A program made the translations under genes and the position numbers. Positions 49,686 to 58,552 of a DNA stretch of 64,000 nucleotides are shown in pieces. Source of the DNA: Saccharomonospora piscinae (GTDB taxonomy: Bacteria > Actinomycetota > Actinomycetes > Mycobacteriales > Pseudonocardiaceae); contig NZ_VCEK01000002.1 of NCBI RefSeq assembly GCF_005862235.1, positions 644,534 to 708,533 of the forward strand, given 5' to 3'. Under the pieces are notes generated by a model. It was not told where the DNA came from, searched no databases, and worked only from the letters and a program-made list of their open reading frames with translations. The first letter of the stretch is position 1. The number at the start of each line of letters is the position of its first letter.

Positions 49686-51632
49686 ATGCCCGGTAAAGCG
49701 GCACCGGCCACCGCACCACAGCAGGCCAAGACCGGCGGCACCACCGACGGCACACCCGCGAGCGCGGAGGCGCCCCTGTTCTCCGAGCACGCGGGCGCGG
49801 GCAGGCTGCTCGCGCAGCGCGGCCTGTTCGCGGGCCCGTCCGACGTGGTGAGCAAGGACCTCTACTCGGAGATCTCGGAAGGCGTGGCCGCCCGGCAGCG
49901 CGACTCGGTGGCTCTGGAGCCGTCGGCCAGGGTCTCCGGCAACACCTACTTCGGACGCTTCCCCGCCAGCTACTGGCAGCGGTGGTCCACGGCCAAAGCC
50001 GTCACCGTCGAAGCCGACGTCACCGGTTCGGGGCAACTCGCCGTGCGTGCCTCCGACACGGAGGGTGAGCCCCGGACGGTCGCCGTGCGGACCGTCAGTG
50101 GCGCCGAAGGCGAGCACGTCGTGCTCGACGCCACGCTCGACAAGTTCCTCGACGGCGGCGCGCTCTGGCTCGATCTGGAGACCGAGAGCGGCACGCTCAC
50201 CGTGTCGAACGTGCGCTGGACCGTCGACTCGCCCGAGAAGGTCCGGCCCACCGCGGTCACCATCTGCACGATGAACCGCGCCGACGACTGCCTGGCCAAC
50301 CTCACGGCGCTGGCCGACTCGCTGCCCGCGCTCGACACGCTCGACGCGATCTACGTCGCCGACCAGGGCACCGACACCGTCGACTCGCGCGAGGGCTTCG
50401 CCGACGTCGCCGAGCGCCTCGGCGCGAAGCTGCACTACATCAAGCAGCCGAACCTCGGTGGCGCGGGCGGCTTCACCCGCGGACTGTTCGAGGTGGCGGG
50501 GCACACCGAGACCGAGCACGCCAACGTGCTGTTCATGGACGACGACGTACTGCTGGAGCCGGACCTCGTCATCCGGTTGACCGCGTTCTCCAACCGCGCC
50601 GCCGACCCGATGATCGTGGGCGGGCAGATGCTGAACCTGCTGCACCCCAACCAGCTGCATGTGGGCGCCGAGTACGCGCGCCTCAACACGCTGGAGCCGG
50701 GGCAGCCGGTGCCGCACAGCCTGACCACCGCCGACCTGCTCGACGTCGACCCGAAGACGGGCAGGCCGAACCGGCAGGAGCGCAGGCTCGACGCGGGCTA
50801 CAACGGCTGGTGGTCGTGCCTCATCCCGTACGAGATCGTCAAGGAGATCGGCTACCCGATGCCGTTCTTCTTCCAGTGGGACGACGCCGAGTACAGCTAC
50901 CGGGCTCGCGCGCACGGATTCCCGACGGTGACCCTGCCCGGGGCGGGCGTGTGGCACGCCGACTTCCACTGGAAGGACTGGGACGAGTGGCACCGCTACT
51001 TCAACCTGCGTAACTCGATCATCACGGCGGCGCTGCACAGCCCGTTCGACCTGAACCTGCTGTCGCGGGTGCTGCTGGCGCAGCTCGTGCGGTACCTGCT
51101 CGGCATGCAGTACGGCCTGTCGGCCACGCTGATCACCGCGGTGGAGGACTTCCTCAAGGGCCCCGACGTCCTGCACGACGGCGGGGTCGCGGCGATGAAG
51201 CGGATCCGCGAGATCCGCGCGCAGTACCCCGAGACCAAGCGCTACGCACCCACCGAGGTGCCGGGCATCGCGTCGAACGACATCGGCATCATCAACACCG
51301 CGCCGAGGCCGAGCATGCAGCGGCTGGTGCTGCTCAAGCGCATCATGTACCGCCTGCTGGGCAAGCACCGCTTCGACCTCGGCGCCATCCCCAGCGACGA
51401 GGCGCACTGGTGGCACGTGTCGCAGTTCGACACGGCCGTGGTCACGGACGCCTCGCAGGAGGGCGTGCGGGTGCGCCGCTACGACCGGCAGCGCATGTTC
51501 GAACTGGCCAGGCAGGGTGTGCAGGTGGTCAACCGGCTGCGCAAGGAGGGCAAGGCCGTGCAGGCGCAGTACCAGCACGCCATGCCGCAACTCACGAGCC
51601 GCGAGAACTGGCAGCGCCTGTACCGGCTCTGA
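49686..51632 (+). CDS. glfT2: Galactofuranosyltransferase GlfT2
   Basis: 648 residues (mycobacterial GlfT2 is about 637). Polymerises the galactan chain from UDP-Galf with alternating beta-1,5 and beta-1,6 links at the inner membrane face. An N-terminal beta-barrel part precedes a GT-A domain: TICTMNRADDCLANL, KQPNLGGAGGFTRGL, DxD-type FMDDDVLLEP, FFQWDDAEYSYRARAHGF with the catalytic acid and GVWHADFHWKDW. The C-terminal helical part mediates tetramer formation in the mycobacterial enzyme. GGAGGACTGAGG ribosome site. Followed by a long hairpin. Confidence 0.95.
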   Translation: MPGKAAPATAPQQAKTGGTTDGTPASAEAPLFSEHAGAGRLLAQRGLFAGPSDVVSKDLYSEISEGVAARQRDSVALEPSARVSGNTYFGRFPASYWQRWSTAKAVTVEADVTGSGQLAVRASDTEGEPRTVAVRTVSGAEGEHVVLDATLDKFLDGGALWLDLETESGTLTVSNVRWTVDSPEKVRPTAVTICTMNRADDCLANLTALADSLPALDTLDAIYVADQGTDTVDSREGFADVAERLGAKLHYIKQPNLGGAGGFTRGLFEVAGHTETEHANVLFMDDDVLLEPDLVIRLTAFSNRAADPMIVGGQMLNLLHPNQLHVGAEYARLNTLEPGQPVPHSLTTADLLDVDPKTGRPNRQERRLDAGYNGWWSCLIPYEIVKEIGYPMPFFFQWDDAEYSYRARAHGFPTVTLPGAGVWHADFHWKDWDEWHRYFNLRNSIITAALHSPFDLNLLSRVLLAQLVRYLLGMQYGLSATLITAVEDFLKGPDVLHDGGVAAMKRIREIRAQYPETKRYAPTEVPGIASNDIGIINTAPRPSMQRLVLLKRIMYRLLGKHRFDLGAIPSDEAHWWHVSQFDTAVVTDASQEGVRVRRYDRQRMFELARQGVQVVNRLRKEGKAVQAQYQHAMPQLTSRENWQRLYRL

Positions 51633-51648
51633 CCGTCCCCGGATGTGG

Positions 51649-51673
51649 TGCCGCGAAGGCCACCTTCACTGCG
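51649..51673 (+). repeat. Dispersed 25-bp repeat, copy 2
   Basis: Identical over 25 bp to 26886-26910. It lies between the stops of glfT2 and a convergent small gene, and forms one arm of the hairpin structure described at 51651-51711. Confidence 0.8.
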
Positions 51674-51711
51674 TCTCACGCCGCGAAGGTGGCCTTCGCG
51701 GCGTGAGACGC
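51651..51711. terminator. Bidirectional terminator with two mutually exclusive hairpins
   Basis: Stem 1: 51651-51666 pairs with 51686-51701 (16 bp perfect, 19-nt loop). Stem 2: 51671-51689 pairs with 51693-51711 (19 bp perfect, 3-nt loop). They share 51686-51701, so only one can form at a time. Convergent genes end at 51632 and 51715. Confidence 0.85.
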
Positions 51712-51714
51712 ACG

Positions 51715-51957
51715 TCAGCGCAGGCCGAAGACCTTGCCCTGGCGCTGGAGGTCGTCGATGTACGCGACGGCCACGTGCGCGAAGTTGATCTGCACGGCGC
51801 GGTCCTCCGAGGTGTACACCGTCTCCACGGAGCCGTGTTCGAGGTGCAGGTGCAGTTGCTTGCGCAGCTCGGCGACGTCGTCGAGCCGCAGTGTGAAGAT
51901 CAGAGGTTCTCCACCGCTGACGAGGTGGAGCACGAGCGCGGGTTTCTGTTCGGCCAT
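51715..51957 (-). CDS. Small conserved protein of unknown function
   Basis: 80 residues, ATG 51957. Likely a beta-rich small domain: ALVLHLVSGGEPLIFTLRLD, LHLHLEHGSVETVYTSEDR, AVQINFAHVAVAYID. No signal or membrane segment. I do not recognise a family. It stands between glfT2 and the type VII module, divergent from espG with 161 bp between starts. Confidence 0.7.
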   Translation of the reverse strand: MAEQKPALVLHLVSGGEPLIFTLRLDDVAELRKQLHLHLEHGSVETVYTSEDRAVQINFAHVAVAYIDDLQRQGKVFGLR

Positions 51958-52118
51958 GCACTCACATCAGCAGCCAGACCCGGCGGTCGCAACGAAGTTT
52001 GCTCTGGGCGTGTGACGATGCCGCGCTGATCACCCGTTAGGGTTATCGTCCGGAGGTCACCGGCTCTACTGCTACCGTGCGATTCGGACACACCGTTGCA
52101 CAGTGGGGGAGCCGGGGA

Positions 52119-52898
52119 ATGGTGCGCTCGTTCTCGTTGTCGTTGGCCGCCGTCGACATCGTCTTCGACCATCTCGAACTGGGCCGCGCGCCCTTTCCGT
52201 TCGAGGTGCCGACCCTCGGGGAGACGTTCACCGAACGGGCACAGATCCGGCAGGCGGTGTTCCGCGACCTCGAAGGCCGTGGGCTCGTCCGGGGCGGGCG
52301 GTTCAATCCCGATGCGGAAGCGGCGCTACGGACCTTCGTCGGTGGCAGGGTGGCCGTCACGGCAGCGGCGACCCTGGACGACGGGAAGAAACTGTTCGCG
52401 CGTTCCGCCACCGACGGCAGACTCGCGGTGGTCGGAAAGCGCGACGGCAACTTCCTGGTGTTCACTGAAATCAGGCCCGTGGGCCTGGTGCCGGAAATCG
52501 TGAATCTCATTCCCGCGACCCGCCCCGCGCCGGGCCAGTCGGTCACACTGGCGAAACCGGACACGAAGCCGGGCAGGCACGCGGCGCCCGACGGCTACGA
52601 CCCGTTCGCCGACGTGTCCGCGCCCGCTGCCAGGGCTTCGGTTCAGGAACGCGCGGTGGAGCGCATGTTCGACAAGCCGCAGCGGCGATTCGGGCAGTTC
52701 ACCGCCTTCGCCCATGACGGCAGGGGCCCGGCCGAGTACCTGGACCCGGTGGCGTGGTTCGACACCGACGACGGCCGGGTGTTCACCACCCGCCGTGTCA
52801 CCGAGGACGGCCAGGCGTGGCTGACCTTCGCGCCCGCCGACAACGCGCGTATCGTCCAGCACCTCCACAGCCAGGTGCAGCCGTACCTGCGGGGATGA
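52119..52898 (+). CDS. EspG-family type VII secretion chaperone
   Basis: 259 residues from ATG 52119, chosen for the GGGGGAGCCGGGGA ribosome site; the frame is open 42 bp further. N-terminal LSLAAVDIVFDHLELGRAPFPFEVP, then GETFTERAQIRQAVFRDLEGRGL is the EspG pattern. EspG proteins bind PPE-type substrates in the cytosol and deliver them to ESX secretion machines. The PPE-like/WxG protein three genes downstream is the expected client. No ESX core genes (EccA-E, MycP) are in the window. Confidence 0.85.
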   Translation: MVRSFSLSLAAVDIVFDHLELGRAPFPFEVPTLGETFTERAQIRQAVFRDLEGRGLVRGGRFNPDAEAALRTFVGGRVAVTAAATLDDGKKLFARSATDGRLAVVGKRDGNFLVFTEIRPVGLVPEIVNLIPATRPAPGQSVTLAKPDTKPGRHAAPDGYDPFADVSAPAARASVQERAVERMFDKPQRRFGQFTAFAHDGRGPAEYLDPVAWFDTDDGRVFTTRRVTEDGQAWLTFAPADNARIVQHLHSQVQPYLRG

Positions 52899-53025
52899 GG
52901 AACGCGCAGGTCACGGTGAGCGTCGAAGTGAACGACCGGTACCGTCGTGGCCGAAGTGGCTGGTCCAACGGGGGGTGACCGGTAGACTCCGGCCTGGTCT
53001 GTGACGAATGACGCGGGGGTGACAG

Positions 53026-53502
53026 ATGCCGATCTGGGACGAGGGGCAGACAAGTACTGGTGCGCGCGCAAAGGAAGTTGCCACCGGTGGGGCGGTGGGG
53101 GCGGCGCTGGCAAACATGGACGGGGCGTCCATGAACAAGATGGCGAGCGAAGCCAAGGAGATGTTGAAGTCAGCCAGAAGCGGCGGCTTCCGGGTGAGCG
53201 AAGAGTCAGCGAAACCGATCCGGGAAGCGCTGCTGGAAGTTCAGCGCGACATTGACAGGATCGTAGTCGACTTGAATCGCCTGGGCAGGCAAGAGCCTTC
53301 TCTGGGAGGCCATCCATACGGCCAACGCGTTGCTGAACATCAGCGATATGGGACTGTGGAGGCTCCAGGCTCCCCTGCAATGGTCCTGGATGAGTTGCGG
53401 AAAGTCATCGCGGACGCCGATAAGGCGTTGGAAGTGGCGATAATGAAATATAAAGAAACGGAAGAATCGGCATCTGATCGTTTTAGTTCTGGCCAGGTCT
53501 GA
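53026..53502 (+). CDS. Helical type VII secretion substrate candidate with YxxxE signal
   Basis: 158 residues, ATG 53026. Two helical segments (about 35-90 and 118-148) flank a Gly/Pro turn region, and the end reads AIMKYKETEES: Tyr142 and Glu146 form the YxxxD/E export signal of ESX substrates. It occupies the EspC/PE position relative to the PPE-like protein. Base composition is markedly low: 53401-53520 is about 45-48% G+C by hand count against roughly 70% around it, suggesting transfer. Function beyond this is inference. Confidence 0.65.
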   Translation: MPIWDEGQTSTGARAKEVATGGAVGAALANMDGASMNKMASEAKEMLKSARSGGFRVSEESAKPIREALLEVQRDIDRIVVDLNRLGRQEPSLGGHPYGQRVAEHQRYGTVEAPGSPAMVLDELRKVIADADKALEVAIMKYKETEESASDRFSSGQV

Positions 53503-53504
53503 CC

Positions 53505-54083
53505 ATGTTTTCCGGACTACCTCGGTGGCGCACTATTTTGGCCACTCTTGCGCTGACTGCGCTCACTGCAACCGGATGCGCTGACACGAATCCCGGTTCT
53601 GGGTCTCCATCTTCCGATTATCCGGATTTGGAGTCTCCGCGGCCCACAATTACTAGCTCCGAAGCGAGTGAACAGGCGGACGCCGACATCGACCCGTGTT
53701 CGCTGCTCTCCGATGAGGAAATCGGTCAATTCGGCGAGTTCGACGGGCCCTCGAAGCGGGTGGTGGGCAGTGGGCAGGTATGCACTTGGCAGGGCGCCAA
53801 GGAGACTGTGGGTGACCAAGCGCCTCTCGTCAACTTAGTAGTACGCGACAACGTCGGGCTGTCGGGAGTTGTCGACATGGGAGACGGGTTGACGCCGGGA
53901 GCGACCGAGAACACTGGTCGAGCCTTGGTGCGGACGATGAGCCCCGACGGTTGCCTCATCGCAATGAAGATCACCAGCGGGTCCCGGCTCGATGTCGATG
54001 TCGCTGAAGTATCCGGTGACGACGCCTGTGATCTTGCTGGAAAGATGGTTGAAATAGTCGATACACGGCTTCCTCGGGGATGA
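53505..54083 (+). CDS. DUF3558-family lipoprotein in the type VII module
   Basis: 192 residues. Signal peptide ending in lipobox ALTATGC; mature region has DIDPCSLLSDEEIGQFGEF, CTWQGAKE and CDLAGKMVEIVDTRL, the DUF3558 Cys pairs. Single module, unlike the two-module protein at 30138. Starts 2 bp after the previous stop and overlaps the next gene by 4 bp (ATGA), so it is part of the same operon. The 5' half shares the low G+C composition. A surface receptor or partner of the secreted proteins is inference. Confidence 0.8.
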   Translation: MFSGLPRWRTILATLALTALTATGCADTNPGSGSPSSDYPDLESPRPTITSSEASEQADADIDPCSLLSDEEIGQFGEFDGPSKRVVGSGQVCTWQGAKETVGDQAPLVNLVVRDNVGLSGVVDMGDGLTPGATENTGRALVRTMSPDGCLIAMKITSGSRLDVDVAEVSGDDACDLAGKMVEIVDTRLPRG

Positions 54084-55630
54084 TGACGTTGGCGAACGAT
54101 GGACAGGTGAGCGCGGAGGAGTTCCTCAGCATGCCCGCTGGGGAGATGCGGTCCTACTTACAGGGCGACAAGGTGCCCCCGCAGCTGACCGAGCAGCAGA
54201 TGGCGCAACTGCCGCCCGGAACCGAGTTTTCCTATGCGCAGGCACGCGCGAAGGGGGGAGACGACAGCTGGCTGCAGTACTTCCAGTCGATGGCGACGAG
54301 TGCTGCTGCGGCTGAGGAAGCTCAGCAAGACCGCCGCAGTCAGTTGGCGACGTACGATGTCGAGTACCGCGACGGCGTGCCGGGATCAGACTCCAACTAC
54401 AGCGCGCACCGACACGAGGACCTCAAGAAATTCGTCGAGCCGATCACCGCCGAAAACATCACGATCTACTCGGATACTTATCACGACCTCTACAACACGT
54501 TTCAGCGCATGTCCGACGTGCTTCGCGACTCCGTCGGGAAGTCGCAGCATGATTGGGAGGGCGGCGCGGCCGACAGTGCCCACGGCTATTTCACCAGCCT
54601 TTCGGAATGGGCCAACGGCAACTCGGAGAACGCGCGCATGGCCTCGGACGTGATCAGTTCGGAGGCTGAGGCCGCCACTCGGGCGAAGAACAGTATGCCG
54701 GAGCCGATTCCGTTTTCGATGGATCAGGAGATGAAGAACTGGGGGAGTAACCCGTTCTCGATCCATGAGGAGATCACGAAGACGATCGAGAAGCAGGCGC
54801 AGAGCCGGCAGGCGCATGACGAGGCTGTGCAGGTGATGGCGCAGTACGACGCTGATCTGCAGGATGCCGGGAACAAGCAGCCGGTGTTCGCGGAGCCGCC
54901 CAAGTTCAGTAGTTCCGGTGGCGCTGGTGGGCCGGACATGCCGTCGGCCAACGTGATCAGCATTCCCGGTGGTGATGCGGGTACGAGCGCGTCCGGGTTC
55001 GCGGGTGGCGTGGGGGGATCGCCCACTGGCCCTGCTGGGGGAGGTGCGATCAGTACGTCCCCGGGTGGTGGTGCCGGCTCGTCGTCGTCGCCGCCGTTGG
55101 CGGGCGGTCCGTCCACGGGTGCGGGTGCTGCGCCTCCGGTGGGGACCGCGCCGTCGGGGTTTCAGCCCGGGCAGCGTCCGCCCGCGACTCGACCCGGTAA
55201 TCGGCCGGGTTCGGGACCGAACCAGTTCGGTCCCGGGGGCGGTCCGATGCCCGTCGGCGGGATGCCTCCTGGTGGCGGTCAGTTCGGGCCCGGTGGTGGT
55301 CCCGGCACTGCGGGGCGGATGTCCGGTGGGTTCGGCCCGGGCGGTGGTGCGGGTGCCGGTGGTGCTGCGGGGCCGGGTGCTGGTGCGGGCACCGGTGCGA
55401 AGGCGATGGGTGGGCCCGCGGCCGCGGCGGGTCCTGGTGCGGCGGCTCCTGGTGCGGGCTCGGGCGCGCGTGGTGGCATGGGCGGTGCCCCGATGGGCGG
55501 CGCGGGCGGCAAGGGCGGCCAGGGTGGCGAGGACAGCGATCACCAGCGTCCGACGTTCCTCGTGGAGGCGGATCCGGACGAGGTGTTCGGCACGAGCGAG
55601 CGCACCGCGCCACCGGTGATCGGCGCGTGA
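54080..55630 (+). CDS. PPE-like WxG protein with long Gly/Pro-rich tail, type VII substrate
   Basis: 516 residues, ATG 54080 (a second ATG follows directly). Residues about 60-260 are helical with W159-E-G161 in SQHDWEGGAADSAHGYF, the WxG turn of ESX substrates. Residues about 290-485 are a low-complexity GPGG/GAG tail, and the C-terminus DSDHQRPTFLVEADPDEVFG ends in ERTAPPVIGA, which I recall as a recurrent terminus of such proteins in Pseudonocardiaceae. It is the probable EspG client and may pair with the YxxxE protein. G+C returns to normal in the tail because of the Gly/Pro codons. Confidence 0.8.
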   Translation: MMTLANDGQVSAEEFLSMPAGEMRSYLQGDKVPPQLTEQQMAQLPPGTEFSYAQARAKGGDDSWLQYFQSMATSAAAAEEAQQDRRSQLATYDVEYRDGVPGSDSNYSAHRHEDLKKFVEPITAENITIYSDTYHDLYNTFQRMSDVLRDSVGKSQHDWEGGAADSAHGYFTSLSEWANGNSENARMASDVISSEAEAATRAKNSMPEPIPFSMDQEMKNWGSNPFSIHEEITKTIEKQAQSRQAHDEAVQVMAQYDADLQDAGNKQPVFAEPPKFSSSGGAGGPDMPSANVISIPGGDAGTSASGFAGGVGGSPTGPAGGGAISTSPGGGAGSSSSPPLAGGPSTGAGAAPPVGTAPSGFQPGQRPPATRPGNRPGSGPNQFGPGGGPMPVGGMPPGGGQFGPGGGPGTAGRMSGGFGPGGGAGAGGAAGPGAGAGTGAKAMGGPAAAAGPGAAAPGAGSGARGGMGGAPMGGAGGKGGQGGEDSDHQRPTFLVEADPDEVFGTSERTAPPVIGA

Positions 55631-55635
55631 GCGCG

Positions 55636-55683
55636 ACGCGGGGCGTGGCACCCGGTGTTCGGCCGGGTCACCACGCCCCGCGT
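55636..55683. terminator. Bidirectional terminator between the PPE-like gene and glfT1
   Basis: Outer stem 55636-55648 with 55671-55683 (13 bp perfect), inner stem 55650-55655 with 55663-55668 (6 bp), 7-nt loop. It separates convergent stops at 55630 and 55686. Confidence 0.85.
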
Positions 55684-55685
55684 GC

Positions 55686-56588
55686 TCAGTAGCGGAAGAA
55701 GCGTTCCCGGCGGCCCTGGCGCACCAGCCTGAGCCACTGGGCGAACGCCTTCGGGTCGCGCTTCACGCCCACGAAGTACAGCCCGAACCGAAGCAACTCC
55801 AGCGCACCGATCTTGCGCATCCCCGGCTGCGACAGCAGGTACCCGCGGTTGCGGTACGTGTAGTAGCGCTTGACCTCGTTCTCCGGGTCCTGCGCGTGGA
55901 ACCGGCCGCCCAGCATCGGCTTGAACTCGTCGGAGCCGTTCGGGTGAAGGTACGCGGTGCGCAGGGAGGTGCCGAACGGCAGACCCGACCGCACCAGGCG
56001 CCGGTGCAGCTCCACCTCGTCGCCACGCACGAACAGCCGCAGGTCGGGCACGCCGGTGACGTCGAGGGTGGAGGCCCGGAACAGCGCGCCGTTCATCAAC
56101 GACGCGATACCGGGCAGGAAGTCGGTGCCCAGCTCGGCGGCCTGCCGCTTCCAGGTCAGGCCACGACGCAGCGGGAACGCGAGCGCGTCCGGCGCGTCGA
56201 TGTTGGTCACCACGGGTGACACCTCGGCGAGGTTCCGGCGCTGGGCTTCCTCCAGCAGGATCTGCAGCACGTTCTCGTCGGCGGGCCTGCCGTCGTCGTC
56301 GGCGAGCCACACCCACTCCGCGCCCAGCGCGAGGGCGTGCAGCATGCCCAGCGCGAAGCCGCCAGCACCGCCGAGGTTGCGGTGGGAGGGCAGGTAGGTC
56401 CACGGCAGACCGCACTCGGCCACCACGTCGTGTGCCGGCTGGTCCGGTCCGTTGTCCACCACGATCAGGTGGTCCACCGGCCGGGTCTGCGCCGCGATGA
56501 CCTTGAGCGACTCCGCGAGCAGGTCGCGGCGGTGGCGGGTCACCACCACCGTCACGACGGCGCCGTCGGGCAGGGCTTCGGCCGTCAC
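55686..56588 (-). CDS. glfT1: Galactofuranosyltransferase GlfT1
   Basis: 300 residues, GT2 family, GTG 56588. VTVVVTRHRRDLLAESL, LIVVDNGPD, SHRNLGGAGGF and the metal-binding WLADDDGRP motif; FVRGDEVELHRRLVRSGLPFG carries the acceptor/catalytic region. It adds the first Galf units to the decaprenyl-linked Rha-GlcNAc primer. The order permease, ATPase, glfT1 on one strand matches the M. tuberculosis galactan export locus (Rv3781-Rv3783 by memory). It starts 1 bp after the ATPase stop. Confidence 0.9.
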   Translation of the reverse strand: MTAEALPDGAVVTVVVTRHRRDLLAESLKVIAAQTRPVDHLIVVDNGPDQPAHDVVAECGLPWTYLPSHRNLGGAGGFALGMLHALALGAEWVWLADDDGRPADENVLQILLEEAQRRNLAEVSPVVTNIDAPDALAFPLRRGLTWKRQAAELGTDFLPGIASLMNGALFRASTLDVTGVPDLRLFVRGDEVELHRRLVRSGLPFGTSLRTAYLHPNGSDEFKPMLGGRFHAQDPENEVKRYYTYRNRGYLLSQPGMRKIGALELLRFGLYFVGVKRDPKAFAQWLRLVRQGRRERFFRY

Positions 56589-56589
56589 G

Positions 56590-57396
56590 TCAGGTCCCGC
56601 TCGTGGCCGAGGTCTGCTCCAGCCGGTCCAGGGTCTCCTGGCTAACGTTCTCGAACGGGTCCCTGCCCTTGTACGCGGTGAGGACCTCGCGCAGCGAGCC
56701 CTGCATCTTCATCCGGCCCTCGTCCATCCAGATGGCGGAGGTACACAGCTCCAGCAGCAGGTCGTCCTGGTGGGAGGCGAACACGAGCAGGCCCGAGCGG
56801 CGCACCAGGTCGACGAGCCGGTCCCGCGCCTTGTTGAGGAACGCCGCGTCGACCGCGCCGATGCCTTCGTCGAGCAGCAGGATCTCGGGGTCGATGGAGG
56901 TGACGACGCCGAGGGCGAGACGCACGCGCATCCCGGTGGAGTAGGTGCGCAGCGGCATCGACAGGTAGTCGCCCAGTTCGGTGAACTCGGCGATGTCGTC
57001 GATGCGCTTCTCCATCTCCTTGCGGGTCATGCCGAGGTACAGGCCACGGATCATGATGTTCTCGTAGCCGGAGATCTCCGCGTCCATGCCGACCCCGAGG
57101 TCGAACACCGGCGCCACCCTGCCCCGGACGCGCGCCGCGCCCCGGGTGGGCTCGTAGATCCCCGACAGCAGCCGCAGCAGCGTGGACTTGCCAGCGCCGT
57201 TGTGGCCGACGAGCGCGACCCGGTCGCCACTGTTCAGCGACAGGTCGATGTCCTGCAGCGCCTCGATGATCGGAACTCTGCTCTCGGTGCCGATCTTGCC
57301 GCCGACCTTGCCGAGGACCTTCTTCTTCAACGACCGCGTCTTGGCGTCGAAGATCGGGAAGTCGACGGAGGCGTTCCACACGTCAATGCTGATCAT
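56590..57396 (-). CDS. wzt: ABC transporter ATPase for polysaccharide export (Wzt-like)
   Basis: 268 residues from ATG 57396 (MISIDVWNASVDFPIFD). Walker A GHNGAGKST, signature YSTGMRVRLALG, Walker B ILLLDEGIGAVD. It lacks a C-terminal carbohydrate-binding domain. Energises export of the lipid-linked galactan across the membrane. Seven bp separate it from the permease gene upstream. Confidence 0.93.
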   Translation of the reverse strand: MISIDVWNASVDFPIFDAKTRSLKKKVLGKVGGKIGTESRVPIIEALQDIDLSLNSGDRVALVGHNGAGKSTLLRLLSGIYEPTRGAARVRGRVAPVFDLGVGMDAEISGYENIMIRGLYLGMTRKEMEKRIDDIAEFTELGDYLSMPLRTYSTGMRVRLALGVVTSIDPEILLLDEGIGAVDAAFLNKARDRLVDLVRRSGLLVFASHQDDLLLELCTSAIWMDEGRMKMQGSLREVLTAYKGRDPFENVSQETLDRLEQTSATSGT

Positions 57397-57403
57397 GAAT
57401 TTG

Positions 57404-58294
57404 TCACACCCAATACGAGACGCGGGCACGGTAGTTGCGCATGACCACCAGAGCGAGTGCCCAGCCGACCACGGTGATACCACCGACGATCGCGTAGTGG
57501 TGCCAGCTCGTGGTGTTGCCGATCAGTGGTGCCCGCACGATCTGGATGAAGTGGTAGAGCGGGTTCAGCTCGGCGATCCAGTCGCGCCAGTCGGCGGTGT
57601 CCCCGAAGCGGTCCTTCAGGATGTCGGTGGTCCACACGATCGGCGTCATGAAGAACAGCAGGTTGATGAGGCTCGACACCACCTGCGGGATGTCGCGGAA
57701 GCGGGTGGAGGCGATGCCGAACAGCAGCACCACCCAGCCCGCGTTGAGCGCGAGCAGCGCGAAGCCGGGGATGGCGAGCAGGGCTTCCCAGTTCAGGCCG
57801 GGGTGCGGCATGCCGCCGTCGGTCATCGTGTAGTTCGGCGTGGTGATGTCGCCCCAGAAGATGGCGATCACGACGAAGTAGATGATCATGTTGTGGGCGA
57901 ACATGATGCTCTGCCGCCACACGGTTCGGAGCACGTAGACCGACAACGGTGCCGGTAGGTGTTTGATCAGGCCCTCGTTCGAGATGAACGTGTCCGTCCC
58001 CTCGGTCAGGCAGCCGAGCAGGAAGTGCCAGACGATGAAGCCCGTGGTGATGTAGGGCAGGAAGGTTCCGACGGACGCGCCGAAGAGTTGCGAGTACAGC
58101 AGCCCGAGGCCGAGCGCGGTGATCCCCATACTGATGGTGATCCACAGCGGCCCGAGTACCGAGCGGCGGTAGCGCTGCTTGATGTCCTGCCAGGCGAGAT
58201 GTCCCCAGAGCTCGGTCTGCTTGAACCCACTTCGGAGGTCCGCGAAGGCGCGGCCGAAGGAGCGGCTGTCCGAGGCAGGGGCTGCCGACGTCAT
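57404..58294 (-). CDS. wzm: ABC-2 type polysaccharide export permease (Wzm-like)
   Basis: 296 residues, ATG 58294, six transmembrane helices. Family features: LAWQDIKQRYRRSVLGPLWI amphipathic interface helix, LFFMTPIVW and LNPLYHFIQIVRAPLIG. Forms the membrane channel for galactan (or a shared lipid-linked glycan) with the adjacent ATPase. First gene of the operon; the 258-bp divergent region upstream separates it from the nonulosonic acid cluster. Confidence 0.93.
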   Translation of the reverse strand: MTSAAPASDSRSFGRAFADLRSGFKQTELWGHLAWQDIKQRYRRSVLGPLWITISMGITALGLGLLYSQLFGASVGTFLPYITTGFIVWHFLLGCLTEGTDTFISNEGLIKHLPAPLSVYVLRTVWRQSIMFAHNMIIYFVVIAIFWGDITTPNYTMTDGGMPHPGLNWEALLAIPGFALLALNAGWVVLLFGIASTRFRDIPQVVSSLINLLFFMTPIVWTTDILKDRFGDTADWRDWIAELNPLYHFIQIVRAPLIGNTTSWHHYAIVGGITVVGWALALVVMRNYRARVSYWV

Positions 58295-58552
58295 CGTTGT
58301 CGTCTCTGCGGGGTCGACGGTGCTTGTGGCATGCACGGGATATGAGGGTACTGGCGCCGGTGCGGGCCGATCGCGCGGTCCGCCCGAACGCCGTCGAGGC
58401 GCGCCCGATCGCCCGACGTCGCAGGTGAGCGGCCTGTCGTGACCGCGTGAGATCGCCGTGAGCTCCCGGCCGGTCCGGCTCCCGCGACCACGCTGTGTCG
58501 AAGTCGGGCATACCCGGCGCGCACGGGCACGGGTGCTGATAACTTCCGCCGC
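58295..58552. other. 258-bp divergent intergenic region
   Basis: Promoter region shared by the wzm-wzt-glfT1 operon (minus) and the GT29-like gene (plus). A GATAAC-type element lies about 10 bp before ATG 58553. No named operator, RNA or gene was seen. Confidence 0.5.

Noticed and set aside
58295-58552. tRNA or small RNA in the largest intergenic gap
   Set aside because: No cloverleaf, no CCA-adjacent acceptor stem and no strong hairpin seen by eye.
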